Source: a virus
Length of the DNA: 47,593 nucleotides
IMG/VR virus record: IMGVR_UViG_3300037502_000623
Location: 1-47,593 of that record
Strand: one strand, 5' to 3'
The position numbers were made by a program, and so were the translations under genes. The notes under the pieces were generated by a model that was not told the DNA's origin, did no database searches, and worked only from the letters and a program-made list of their open reading frames with translations. This document shows positions 24,614-31,616 of the stretch, piece by piece; positions within the stretch are counted from its first letter, which is position 1; every line of letters begins with the position of its first letter.

Positions 24614-25309
24614 TCAAGTCACCGGCTGGCGATACTGCCCAGATCTGTAAGCGTCCTGCCGTTCCATACCGTCGCCAAGGCGTTTGGCAAGCCCAAGGGC
24701 TTCTTTGTACTTGGTGTCGTACAGCGTCAGCATGTCGGCATCACCTTTCATGAAGGTATACGCCTCGACCAACGAACCGTACAGCAGCACGCTGTCAAAG
24801 TTGTCCCCGAGCCAAGTGGTCGATGCAGTCACAATCGACTCAGGGTAGTAGTAATAATGAAGCTCAACCGTGTACCCAGCATCAGGCGTAGGCCCGAGAA
24901 TGAACGACAACTCATTCGTAATCGTCGCCCCAGAAACCGTAGGTCCAAACAACGCGTAATATCGTGGCAGACCAGAATCAGTCGGCGAGGGGTATGACTG
25001 ACGGATGAAGTTCACATCCTTGTTTAGCAAGTACTCATACGCACCAGCGCCATCCACAACAGCCAGAGAATACGCCGCGAGGAAGTCGGTAGGGCACGAG
25101 AGATACTTATTGCCGATTGACGTTTGTCCGGTTGCGTTTTTACGCAGGGATGGGAACTGAACGGTGTTGTAGATACGCTGCTCTGCCTGTCGGACAAAGC
25201 GAGCGATCTGGTCAGCAGGCGTAACAGCAGAGCCGTCAGCGAGGTACGTCGTAGGGAACGTATTCTCGGTGTACGACTGAATCGCTGCTGACAACTCGCT
25301 GTAGTTCAC
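24614..25309 (-). CDS. head-tail connector / adaptor-like protein
   Basis: A 231-residue protein starting with GTG that overlaps the previous stop (GTGA). N-terminal MNYSELSAAIQSYTENTFP, DQIARFVRQAEQRIYNTVQFPSLRK and FLAAYSLAVV are typical of phage adaptor or tail-tube-A-like proteins, where long helices pack against the portal. The C-terminal helical part (LLYGSLVEAYTFMKGDADMLTLYDTKYKEALGLAKRLGDGMERQDAYRSG) is also characteristic. It probably joins portal and tail together with the 308-residue protein two genes upstream. Fairly sure it is a virion protein; the exact connector role is inferred. Confidence 0.65.
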   Translation of the reverse strand: MNYSELSAAIQSYTENTFPTTYLADGSAVTPADQIARFVRQAEQRIYNTVQFPSLRKNATGQTSIGNKYLSCPTDFLAAYSLAVVDGAGAYEYLLNKDVNFIRQSYPSPTDSGLPRYYALFGPTVSGATITNELSFILGPTPDAGYTVELHYYYYPESIVTASTTWLGDNFDSVLLYGSLVEAYTFMKGDADMLTLYDTKYKEALGLAKRLGDGMERQDAYRSGQYRQPVT

Positions 25310-25572
25310 GCCATCGGCCCCCGAGCGGTCACACCCTTGGTAGCAGCGCCATTACCCCGGGTCTTTTCACCGGAGGTCTTAGGCTCAGGATAACCGTTGC
25401 GGTTGATGCTGCCAACGCTCATGTTCACATCGTTAGCCCGACGGCGGTTGCCGCCATCGTACCCAGAGTTCTTGATGTCAACCTTGGGCGAACCCTGCAT
25501 CGTGTGCGGGGGCGCGTAGACCGGAGCGGGGCCGACTTCTTTGCCGCCCATCTTCATGCTGAACTTAGCCAT
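25306..25572 (-). CDS. small basic conserved phage protein
   Basis: An 88-residue hydrophilic, basic protein with Gly, Asn and Arg-rich stretches (GYDGGNRRRANDVN, GEKTRGNGAATKGVTARG) and the N-terminal block MAKFSMKMGGKEVGPAPVYAPPHTMQG. I have no function for it. Its start overlaps the stop of the 50-residue gene upstream by one base (TAATG), and its stop overlaps the GTG of the connector gene. This makes a coupled three-gene string. It probably belongs to the virion or its assembly. Confidence 0.65.
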   Translation of the reverse strand: MAKFSMKMGGKEVGPAPVYAPPHTMQGSPKVDIKNSGYDGGNRRRANDVNMSVGSINRNGYPEPKTSGEKTRGNGAATKGVTARGPMA

Positions 25573-25724
25573 TACTTGCTCCGCTGATTCATAGCACGGG
25601 CCATGTTACGCCCGTACTTCTTCATGTCGAGGGAAGTGACACCGCCCTTTTTCATGCCCTTGGCGTGCATGCGCTTCTCGTGCGCTTTCACTTCGGCCTT
25701 AGCAACTTTCTTCATTGAGTCCAT
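25572..25724 (-). CDS. 50-residue very basic protein
   Basis: A short gene easily missed: ATG at 25724 (alternative ATG at 25715) to TAA at 25574-25572. The product is MDSMKKVAKAEVKAHEKRMH followed by a Lys/Gly turn, TSLDMKKYGRNMARAMNQRSK, almost all helix-forming and strongly basic. It fills an otherwise empty gap between the zinc-ribbon gene and the 88-residue gene and overlaps the latter by one base. Tiny Lys-rich proteins of this style are common in the same cluster of related phages. It could bind DNA or an acidic virion surface; function unknown. Confidence 0.7.
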   Translation of the reverse strand: MDSMKKVAKAEVKAHEKRMHAKGMKKGGVTSLDMKKYGRNMARAMNQRSK

Positions 25725-25732
25725 GATTACCC

Positions 25733-26110
25733 CTACGTAGTCACGATAGTGACTGTACCAATTTGAATATCCAATGCCAAGTTATTTGGCGTTAGCCCAG
25801 CATCATTAGCCCTTGAGCCACCAACGGGATTCCAGCCCCATTGAATAACTCGGCTGCCTTCTCTGTTGTTACCAGACTGGTAGTAGCTGGTATCGGGGCG
25901 CGGATCACGAACTGCCTGTGGATCGTAAACCGGATACATGCCCAACTGCAACTGCGGTTGATCTGGTTCCCAGCACTCAGGACAAACCTTGATGTTGACG
26001 GTCTTGGTCTTGATCGTGAGTTTGCGAAGTTCCTTGAGCTTATACCGCTGCCCGCACCGATCACACTCGGCAATCGAGTTCTTCGCTGATGCGTACTTAG
26101 GACCTGCCAT
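25733..26110 (-). CDS. zinc-ribbon protein
   Basis: A 125-residue protein with a four-cysteine zinc ribbon: Cys16 and Cys19 (CDRCG) and Cys43 and Cys46 (CPECW), separated by a basic KELRKLTIKTKTVNIKV stretch. The C-terminal half (DPRPDTSYYQSGNNREGSRVIQWGWNPVGG) is aromatic and Gly-rich. The zinc ribbon is seen directly; what it binds is unknown. The ATG overlaps the stop of the 308-residue adaptor gene by one base. Context suggests a connector-associated structural role rather than regulation. Confidence 0.7.
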   Translation of the reverse strand: MAGPKYASAKNSIAECDRCGQRYKLKELRKLTIKTKTVNIKVCPECWEPDQPQLQLGMYPVYDPQAVRDPRPDTSYYQSGNNREGSRVIQWGWNPVGGSRANDAGLTPNNLALDIQIGTVTIVTT

Positions 26111-27036
26111 CAGTAAAACAGAGAGCGCGGAACGAACCTGAGGCTCGCCTTATCTCTGTCCTCATCAGCCGCCAACTGCCACTGCTGCTCGTACTCAGAT
26201 TTGAGCATGGCAATACGGTTGGGGTCCATCTCGGGGAACTTCAGCGCCATCTTGTACGCCAGTCCAGCCACCATGCACTCGATGAACCTGAACGGAATGT
26301 CCTGAGTCTTGGTGCCGGTACCAGTGTCCTGCATCCGACGCATGCGCCAGTACACGAATGTGTAGTAGGGGCTGCCACTGGACCCTTGGTTCGGCACAGG
26401 CCAGATGTTGATGGAAGTCAAGTTCTGAATCGTTACGCTAGCCCCAGCGTTATGACCAGCCGCTGTCGTTCCGTTCTGCCCGCGAGCGCAGTACACCAGA
26501 TCGCTCCCATTCACCGCCGAGTACGAGATCGTCTCGTTGTCCAGCTTGATGAAGCCAGACGAAGGCAGTTGAGACACGCCCGTGATGGGGATCGTGGTGA
26601 TCGTGGAGTTGATGGTTGAGGTCAGCGTAGCAGTCGTGGTGTTAGAGTCACCAGTCTGGCGATTGACCCAAACCTGAATGGGTCGGCCAGTTGCGTTCTT
26701 ATTCGGGATCGTCGAGTAAGTAGACTCCGAGATCCGGTTGATGTTGATGTCGGTTTGATTTTGACCGGTGCCGGTACGAACAACCTGATCCAGCAGGTCG
26801 ATGGTGTCCGTAGGAATGGGATAAACGGCTTGGTTCGGGTACAGGGGGATCTGCCCCTGCTCAATCGTCCAGAGGTTGATGCCCCGATTGGCCCACTCGA
26901 TAGTCAGCAGGTTCAGGGAACGACGGGCAGTCCTGAAGTTGTAGCCCGTGCGAAGTTCTTGGCCGCAACGCTCAAACGCCTCTTCAATGAGGTCGTTCAC
27001 ATCTAGGTTGAACGCTGCGGTACCGGTAGTAGACAT
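26110..27036 (-). CDS. putative tail adaptor / tail tube-like protein
   Basis: A 308-residue protein. The N-terminus (FNLDVNDLIEEAFERCGQELRTGYNFRTARRSLNLLTIEWANRGINLWTIEQG) is a conserved start of podovirus-like phage connector proteins. A beta region (YPIPTDTIDLLDQVVR) follows, with an inserted Thr/Ser-rich domain (about 135-205) containing TTIPITGVSQLPSSGFIKLDNETISYSAV. The C-terminal helices include YKMALKFPEMDPNRIAMLKSEYEQQWQLAADEDRDKASLRFVPR. Similar proteins serve as the ring between portal and tail. It lies near the second connector candidate (24614-25309). Confidence 0.7.
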   Translation of the reverse strand: MSTTGTAAFNLDVNDLIEEAFERCGQELRTGYNFRTARRSLNLLTIEWANRGINLWTIEQGQIPLYPNQAVYPIPTDTIDLLDQVVRTGTGQNQTDININRISESTYSTIPNKNATGRPIQVWVNRQTGDSNTTTATLTSTINSTITTIPITGVSQLPSSGFIKLDNETISYSAVNGSDLVYCARGQNGTTAAGHNAGASVTIQNLTSINIWPVPNQGSSGSPYYTFVYWRMRRMQDTGTGTKTQDIPFRFIECMVAGLAYKMALKFPEMDPNRIAMLKSEYEQQWQLAADEDRDKASLRFVPRSLFY

Positions 27037-27269
27037 TACCTAAACCTCGCGGTTTTAGCCGCCACCTTGGGTGGTTGCTTCACAAACTGTTTGCCAGCCT
27101 TCTTGCCAGCACGCTTCGCCTTGGTGGTCGCCGCATACTCAGCGGGGGACAGGGCCTTGATCGCATTCTCAGGCAAGTACCGCTCACCCGTCTTGGATGA
27201 CGGTTTACCGGACTTAGTACGCCATTTCTGGGCGGTCCAGTCCTTGAGCGATTGTTGCGGGGCTTTCAT
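27036..27269 (-). CDS. small basic protein of the DUF5872 kind
   Basis: A 77-residue basic protein with QQSLKDWTAQKWRTKSGKPSSKTGERYLPENAIKALSPAEYAATTKAKRAGKKAGKQ, which I recognise as the DUF5872-type domain seen in phages and some viruses. It has about twenty Lys and Arg residues and no Cys. Function is unknown; the charge suggests nucleic-acid or capsid contact. Its ATG overlaps the stop of the 56-residue gene upstream by four bases (ATGA). Confidence 0.7.
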   Translation of the reverse strand: MKAPQQSLKDWTAQKWRTKSGKPSSKTGERYLPENAIKALSPAEYAATTKAKRAGKKAGKQFVKQPPKVAAKTARFR

Positions 27270-27436
27270 TTTGTGGCGCTTTGCAACTCAGCGGGGTATT
27301 TAACCGGGGCCTCGTCAACCTTACACAGGGGTACGTCGGGGATATCTTTGCGGCGGCGCAGATAAGCGATACCGTCTGGTTCTTCGTGTTTCCAAAGATA
27401 TCCGTCTCTGACGTAGTACCAGCGCTCAACCGCCAC
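27266..27436 (-). CDS. 56-residue protein of unknown function
   Basis: I choose GTG at 27436, which overlaps the end of the upstream 96-residue gene by 11 bases. The longer frame beginning at 27544 would overlap it by 119 bases and gives an unlikely sequence. The product reads VAVERWYYVRDGYLWKHEEPDGIAYLRRRKDIPDVPLCKVDEAP: an aromatic start, then charged. No motif is recognised. It is translationally coupled on both sides, which supports it as a real gene. Confidence 0.55.
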   Translation of the reverse strand: MAVERWYYVRDGYLWKHEEPDGIAYLRRRKDIPDVPLCKVDEAPVKYPAELQSATK

Positions 27437-27716
27437 GATAACCGCCCCCCTTAGCCTTGTACTGTTTGGCAAGAAGCTGCGCTTTGCGGGCTGACCACTG
27501 GCCTGCGGCGGTGCCCTGAACAGCGCGAGACTTGATGGACTCAAACAGAGACTTCCGCATGCTGGGTTTGGTGTAATTACCAGCGGCGTTGACCTTGGAT
27601 TTTACTTCGCCACCCTCGGCGTACTGTGTGAAATCAGTGTCGTCTCGCCTCGACTTGCGAGTTCCCTTGGGCATCTTGGAGGGGCTGATGGCCCCCATCC
27701 CGCGAGACGCCATCAT
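27426..27716 (-). CDS. small basic conserved phage protein
   Basis: A 96-residue basic protein. The N-terminal MASRGMGAISPSKMPKGTRKSRRDD is followed by a YAEGGEVKSKVNAAGNYTKPSMRKSLFESIKSRAVQGTAAGQWSARKAQLLAKQYKAKGGGYRGG block, which I have seen in many uncultured aquatic phages and cyanophages. Met1 and Met2 are both possible. The GGEVKSKV turn and Lys/Arg-rich helix recur in neighbouring proteins. Function is unknown; an internal virion or DNA-binding role is plausible from charge and context. Confidence 0.7.
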   Translation of the reverse strand: MMASRGMGAISPSKMPKGTRKSRRDDTDFTQYAEGGEVKSKVNAAGNYTKPSMRKSLFESIKSRAVQGTAAGQWSARKAQLLAKQYKAKGGGYRGG

Positions 27717-27718
27717 GA

Positions 27719-27967
27719 TTACACCATCTTGCCACGAGTCTTACCACGCTGAGCACAGCCATCAGCACGCTTGGAGGCAGACCCAACCATACCGCCCGCC
27801 TTAAATGGCAGCACTTTCTTCAGTCGATCAGGCTCAGTTGCTTTTTTATAACCCTTCTCCGTAGCGGCATCCTGACGGGCTTCACGAACCATGCGATCTT
27901 CGGGGGTCTCAGGCTTAGGCTGGGGCTGAGACGGGGGTGGCGGCGGGGGAGTCTTGGTCTTATCCAT
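27719..27967 (-). CDS. small Pro-rich basic protein
   Basis: An 82-residue protein with a run of prolines (TPPPPPPSQPQPKPETPED) and then a basic part (REARQDAATEKGYKKATEPDRLKKVLPFKAGGMVGSASKRADGCAQRGKTRGKMV). The C-terminal ADGCAQRGKTRGK resembles ADGVASKGKTKAK at the end of the 140-residue protein encoded just upstream, so the two share a C-terminal motif. No function is known. Confidence 0.6.
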   Translation of the reverse strand: MDKTKTPPPPPPSQPQPKPETPEDRMVREARQDAATEKGYKKATEPDRLKKVLPFKAGGMVGSASKRADGCAQRGKTRGKMV

Positions 27968-27976
27968 GATCGTTCC

Positions 27977-28399
27977 TTAGCACTTGCCGCCGCGCTTCAT
28001 GGTGATCTGCTTGGCCTTGGTTTTGCCCTTGGAGGCAACGCCATCGGCTGAGCGCACAAAACCGCCCGACGCCATTTTTGCTTCCTTCATCTCATGTTTG
28101 ATCATGGACTTCGGAGCGCCCTTGGCTTTCATGAAGCCAATCTCTTTCTTGACCATCGCTTTAGATTCTTTCACTTCGCCACCCCGTGCAAAAAGAGTTG
28201 ATTGCCCACGTTCAGTCTTGGGTTTGTTGACCCGTTGAAGATCTGGGCGGGACTTTGAACTGGACCCGAACTTCTTACCCACGTCCGCCTTAACGAAGTC
28301 TTTGCCGACAGACTGCGGAACGCCGACCCGTTTAGCTGCTGCCGGGTCATTAGCCACCATCGCCATGAAATTGTGCTGCTTCTGGCTAGTGCTCGGCAT
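27977..28399 (-). CDS. DUF3008-like small protein with a basic C-terminal tail
   Basis: A 140-residue protein. The start, MPSTSQKQHNFMAMVANDPAAAKRVGVPQSVGKDFVKAD, is the DUF3008-type domain found in many phages and some bacteria. A Ser/Arg/Lys linker follows (FGSSSKSRPDLQRVNKPKTERGQ), then FARGGEVKESKAMVKKEIGFMKAKGAPKSMIKHEMKEA, and the tail GGFVRSADGVASKGKTKAKQITMKRGGKC. The tail motif recurs in the next gene. It overlaps the upstream membrane-protein gene by 14 bases. Function unknown; likely virion-associated. Confidence 0.7.
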   Translation of the reverse strand: MPSTSQKQHNFMAMVANDPAAAKRVGVPQSVGKDFVKADVGKKFGSSSKSRPDLQRVNKPKTERGQSTLFARGGEVKESKAMVKKEIGFMKAKGAPKSMIKHEMKEAKMASGGFVRSADGVASKGKTKAKQITMKRGGKC

Positions 28400-28634
28400 T
28401 TTGCCTACCTTTGATAACGGCGTCCAGCTTGGATTCCAAACGATCTAATCGGTCCAGAACCCGGTTAATGTCAGTATGTACTTCAGTCTTGGTGACATAC
28501 TCTTTGGCAACTTCTTCCCGGGTCTTGTTAAGCAGAATTTCGATCCGTTTGAGTTCCGTTGACTTCTCTTTGAGAATCCAAGACAACAAGCCAATTAGCA
28601 CCGATAGTACGGTGTTCCAGACACTAAGATCCAT
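28386..28634 (-). CDS. small membrane-anchored coiled-coil protein, possible accessory lysis protein
   Basis: An 82-residue protein with one N-terminal membrane segment (VWNTVLSVLIGLLSWIL, about residues 5-21) followed by a charged coiled coil (KEKSTELKRIEILLNKTREEVAKEY ... DINRVLDRLDRLESKLDAVI). This layout resembles XhlA-like haemolysin/holin partners and some inner-membrane spanin-like proteins. No outer-membrane spanin lipobox partner is seen beside it, and it lies 10 kb from the holin-endolysin pair. A lysis role is only a suggestion; it could also anchor assembly intermediates to the membrane. Confidence 0.6.
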   Translation of the reverse strand: MDLSVWNTVLSVLIGLLSWILKEKSTELKRIEILLNKTREEVAKEYVTKTEVHTDINRVLDRLDRLESKLDAVIKGRQNAEH

Positions 28635-28635
28635 C

Positions 28636-28890
28636 TCAGCAGTTCCACGCTCTGAGCGATTTATTGATGCGACTGTTGGGGTCCTTGGCGGTCTTTGCGC
28701 TCGTGAGCTTCTTCTTCATGCCTTTCATGCGGGCACAGAATGAGTCACGGCGAGATCCGCCTTCGGGCTGAGGGGGTTTGAGCCCCGGCTTACCGGGGTT
28801 GGCTGCGTTGTAAGACGCTCGACCCTTGGCGTTAAGACCGCCCTTGGGGTTCTTGCCTTCGGCGCGTTGCCACGCGGGGGTCTTTGCCAT
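28636..28890 (-). CDS. DUF6321-like small basic protein
   Basis: An 84-residue basic protein with KTPAWQRAEGKNPKGGLNAKGRASYNAANPGKPGLKPPQPEGGSRRDSFCARMKGMKKKLTSAKTAKDPNSRINKSLRAWNC. This pattern (NPKGGLNAKGRASYN, RRDSFCARM, DPNSRINKSLRAWNC) is the DUF6321-type domain I know from many phages. It contains two Cys. The function is unknown. It directly precedes the membrane coiled-coil gene (one-base gap) in the cluster of tiny basic proteins. Confidence 0.75.
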   Translation of the reverse strand: MAKTPAWQRAEGKNPKGGLNAKGRASYNAANPGKPGLKPPQPEGGSRRDSFCARMKGMKKKLTSAKTAKDPNSRINKSLRAWNC

Positions 28891-28892
28891 GA

Positions 28893-29492
28893 TTAGTCAT
28901 CGAAGAGGTAGATGGCGTTGCGGACAACCAGAGTCCCAGTATAAATGCCCCCGGGTCCGTAGACCACCCCCTCGCGCACATCGGCGGGGTTGGGGTAGAG
29001 AACAACAGCGGTTAACGTGGCCGGGGCCCCCGTAATAGTATACGCGCCGGGGGACGCAGTTAACAAGAGAGTTGAAGTAAGACGCGCCTCTTGGCCGGTT
29101 ATAGCATAACTTCCAGCGTCTGCCGACAAATATCTGGAAGCAAGAAGATCAGACGGCTGGCCGGTAATCGCGTACGCACCAGCCTGAGCGTTAAATCCTG
29201 CGGCAATTGTAAGGTCTGCGCTCTGACCAGTAACTGCATACGCGCCCGCATCGGCGCTCAGTATGGTGGCAATCGTGAGATCGGCCGCTTGCCCCGTAAC
29301 AGCGTAAGAACCGGGCTCGGCATTAAACAAGTAAGCCCGAATCAGGGCCGCATCTTGACCTGCGATTGCATAACTGCCGGGATCTGCGGTGAGTACCGGA
29401 TTACCAGCGGCAGAACTGACCTGAAGCCACGAGACTTCAATGCTGTTGAAGACTCGTACTGCGAGCCACGAGACTTCAGCGTTCTGAGACAT
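28893..29492 (-). CDS. PGSYAxTG-repeat virion protein
   Basis: A 199-residue protein with six units of about 20 residues of the form (A/S)(D/E)(A/P)G(S/A)YA(I/V)TGQxAxL (about residues 37-155). They follow a short N-terminal part, NAEVSWLAVRVFNSIEVSWLQVS. The C-terminal part (NPADVREGVVYGPGGIYTGTLVV) resembles structural proteins with short beta hairpins. The same repeat fills the neighbouring 309-residue protein, and the N-termini are alike (VSWLQVS versus IYWLELS). The pair is probably the product of gene duplication. Repeats of this kind occur in phage tail or decoration proteins; function unknown. Confidence 0.65.
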   Translation of the reverse strand: MSQNAEVSWLAVRVFNSIEVSWLQVSSAAGNPVLTADPGSYAIAGQDAALIRAYLFNAEPGSYAVTGQAADLTIATILSADAGAYAVTGQSADLTIAAGFNAQAGAYAITGQPSDLLASRYLSADAGSYAITGQEARLTSTLLLTASPGAYTITGAPATLTAVVLYPNPADVREGVVYGPGGIYTGTLVVRNAIYLFDD

Positions 29493-29493
29493 T

Positions 29494-30423
29494 TCAGGTC
29501 TGCACCTCGATCCTCGCTCGGGCTACGATCCCAGACGTACTGACTGACAGGGTATAGGTCGTAAACGAAGATGTCAGTGTTTGCCAACTTGATGTGCCAA
29601 TACTGTTGCCGCTGCTGTCTTGCAGTACAACCCGAATCTGACCAGACGAGTAAGACCGTTTGGCCCTAATCTGAATCTGAAGCGGCCCAGACGGCAGTGT
29701 GCCATTCAAACCAAACACCGCAGGGCCCGGAGACGCCGTGATATCTGGACTGATGATGTAATCGTTGTCGTCCGGCACGGCCTCGTCAATCATGTCGTAC
29801 AAAACTGTACCTGCACTTGCAGTCCAGTTGGTCGTAGTGATGTCAGAGTTCGGCCGAATAACCGAGGGACTGAGAGTCGCGGCAACGCCGGACAGGTTGT
29901 ACGAGCCCGGATCGGCTAAAACTACGCGCCCGAAATCAAGATTCGCTGCAAACCCGGTTAATGAATACGCGCCTGCATCAGCCTCAAGAAGCGTGCCTTG
30001 AAACAGAGTCGCGTCAAAACCCGTGAGCGCGTAAGACCCTGCGTCAGCAGAAAGGAACCGGTTAAGGTCGAGGGTTGTGGCAAAACCAGTAAGCGCGTAA
30101 GCGCCAGCATCTGCGAAAACAAACCGGTTGTACAGAAGCTCCGCGTTAGAACCAGTTAGCGCATAAGAGCCCGCATCAGCGGAAATCAACCGGTTGTACA
30201 GGAGTTCTGCACTAGATCCAGTAAGCGCATAAGAACCGGGATCGGCGGATAAAGTCTGTGCCGCTGTCTTAGTAAGGTCTGCGCTGAACCCAGTAAGCGA
30301 AAACGAACCGGGGCTTGCGATCAGGGTAGTGGTTGTCGGACCTACCTGCGTCTGCGACAGCTCAAGCCAATAGATCTCAACGAGATTCGGCGCTACGAAC
30401 GGCTGACGGACGCGCAAGACCAT
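29494..30423 (-). CDS. PGSYALTG-repeat protein with C-terminal beta-sandwich domain
   Basis: A 309-residue protein. It has seven units of about 20 residues, ADAGSYALTGxxAxL (about 35-195). A C-terminal domain of about 110 residues follows: TASAGTVLYDMIDEAVPDDNDYI ... GPAVFGLNG ... IQIRAKRSYSSGQIRVVLQDSSGNSIGTSSWQTLTSSFTTYTLSVS. This domain is clearly homologous to the C-terminus of the 611-residue protein encoded at 31617-33452, so it is a mobile module shared by two genes three kilobases apart. Probably a surface protein with a carbohydrate-binding-like end. The gene lies between the LamG-like protein gene and its paralogue. Confidence 0.7.
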   Translation of the reverse strand: MVLRVRQPFVAPNLVEIYWLELSQTQVGPTTTTLIASPGSFSLTGFSADLTKTAAQTLSADPGSYALTGSSAELLYNRLISADAGSYALTGSNAELLYNRFVFADAGAYALTGFATTLDLNRFLSADAGSYALTGFDATLFQGTLLEADAGAYSLTGFAANLDFGRVVLADPGSYNLSGVAATLSPSVIRPNSDITTTNWTASAGTVLYDMIDEAVPDDNDYIISPDITASPGPAVFGLNGTLPSGPLQIQIRAKRSYSSGQIRVVLQDSSGNSIGTSSWQTLTSSFTTYTLSVSTSGIVARARIEVQT

Positions 30424-31191
30424 TTACACACCAAACCTTGCGCGGGTGGCGTTGAAGTTTTGCTCGACTTCTGTTGGCGTCAGGGTGCGGTTGTATGCGC
30501 TGAAGATCGCATAAGTGACGTTTCCATAAATTTGCGCGCCATAGCTGTTGATAATTAGCGTATCAGATGAGCCACTGGGGTTGGAGTGCGTTCCAGCGGT
30601 CGATGTTGCATCAATGCCATTTATGTATATGCGAACAGACGACCCGCTTCTTGTAAAACAGATATTGTTCCACGCTCCGATGGTAATGCTTGCCGTGCTC
30701 AATGATGTCTGAACTGCGCCAGATTGATTCGTAAAAAAAGTAACAGCAGCGGGGCTGGCTTGAGAAACTTGAGCGTAATAACCTCTAATCTGAAACCCCC
30801 CTTTGAACAGCAAAACTGGGCCTTGGCCGCCGGTACTTGTAGTTGTGCTTGTAATGTAAAGAAAAATGTTAAAAGAAAAATCTTGAGCAGAAAAGTCACA
30901 AAAATATGGATCACCAAAAGTTATGTTGCTTCCGGCGGAAGCGTTCATATCAAGTGACCCGCCACCATCACGAACATATGTGAAGTTACCTATTGTCCCG
31001 CTATTTCTAATGTCACTGAGGTTGTACCAAGTCGTACCAGAAATCGGATACGAATTAAAATTGCCCGCATCAAGATGCAAAATCAGACCGTCAGTCACCA
31101 GCCCCGGCGAGACGATGCTGTAGCTGTTTGCGTTTGATACGTTGCGCCCTTGAATGCGAGCGGCATCGTAATCATTGACACCGCGAGACAT
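30424..31191 (-). CDS. LamG/concanavalin-like lectin domain protein
   Basis: A 255-residue protein whose body is one LamG-like domain: GLILHLDAGNFNSYPISGTTWYNLSD (about 33-58), DFSFNIFLYI, a middle beta region, SITIGAWNNICFTRSGSSVRIYINGIDATSTAG and YAIFSAYNRTLTPTEVEQNFNATRARFG. These match the sequence hallmarks of phage LamG proteins (LxLDAGNxxSYPGxGTxWxDLS, W..I..TR......YvNG, .iYnRaLt..EI.QNfna). It probably binds a glycan on the host or a particle surface. The start is set by overlap of its ATG with the stop of the 137-residue gene (one base). Confidence 0.8.
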   Translation of the reverse strand: MSRGVNDYDAARIQGRNVSNANSYSIVSPGLVTDGLILHLDAGNFNSYPISGTTWYNLSDIRNSGTIGNFTYVRDGGGSLDMNASAGSNITFGDPYFCDFSAQDFSFNIFLYITSTTTSTGGQGPVLLFKGGFQIRGYYAQVSQASPAAVTFFTNQSGAVQTSLSTASITIGAWNNICFTRSGSSVRIYINGIDATSTAGTHSNPSGSSDTLIINSYGAQIYGNVTYAIFSAYNRTLTPTEVEQNFNATRARFGV

Positions 31192-31604
31192 TACTGAATG
31201 TCCTCGTTGTACGGGGTCACATAGATCTCGTTACCCGATGCCGCCAGTGCCACGCCGCTGTTGTTGACAACCGAGAACCGCAGCGAGAACGGATAGATTC
31301 GCACCATCGGCCAGATCACAACCTTGGCAGACGCGCCGCTCAACAAGACGGACGTATAAAGATCGCCGCCTGCCTTATCAGAGGTATCTACACCATCCGA
31401 CATCGTGACCCGAAGCGTTACTGAACCGCCGCTGCTCGGCGTGATGCTTCCGAGTTTCAACGTCACCGCGCCATACAGGTTGCGGTTCGTGCTGTTGTCG
31501 TAAGTAACGACCGCGCTCTCAGAACCATTAGCCAGACTGTTGAGTGTCGTGCCAGCAAAGTTACTGGATCGTGAACCGGGTGTTGCCCATTTTGCGACTG
31601 CCAT
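31191..31604 (-). CDS. virion structural protein of unknown function
   Basis: A 137-residue beta-rich protein with MAVAKWATPGSRSSNFAGTTLNSLANGSESAVVTYDNSTNRNLYGAVTLKLGSITPSSGGSVTLRVTMSDG and a C-terminal VRIYPFSLRFSVVNNSGVALAASGNEIYVTPYNEDIQ. Pattern and context fit a small fibre- or tail-associated protein of the type seen beside LamG proteins in aquatic phages. No known motif. Confidence 0.6.
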   Translation of the reverse strand: MAVAKWATPGSRSSNFAGTTLNSLANGSESAVVTYDNSTNRNLYGAVTLKLGSITPSSGGSVTLRVTMSDGVDTSDKAGGDLYTSVLLSGASAKVVIWPMVRIYPFSLRFSVVNNSGVALAASGNEIYVTPYNEDIQ

Positions 31605-31616
31605 GTTTGCCTCGGC

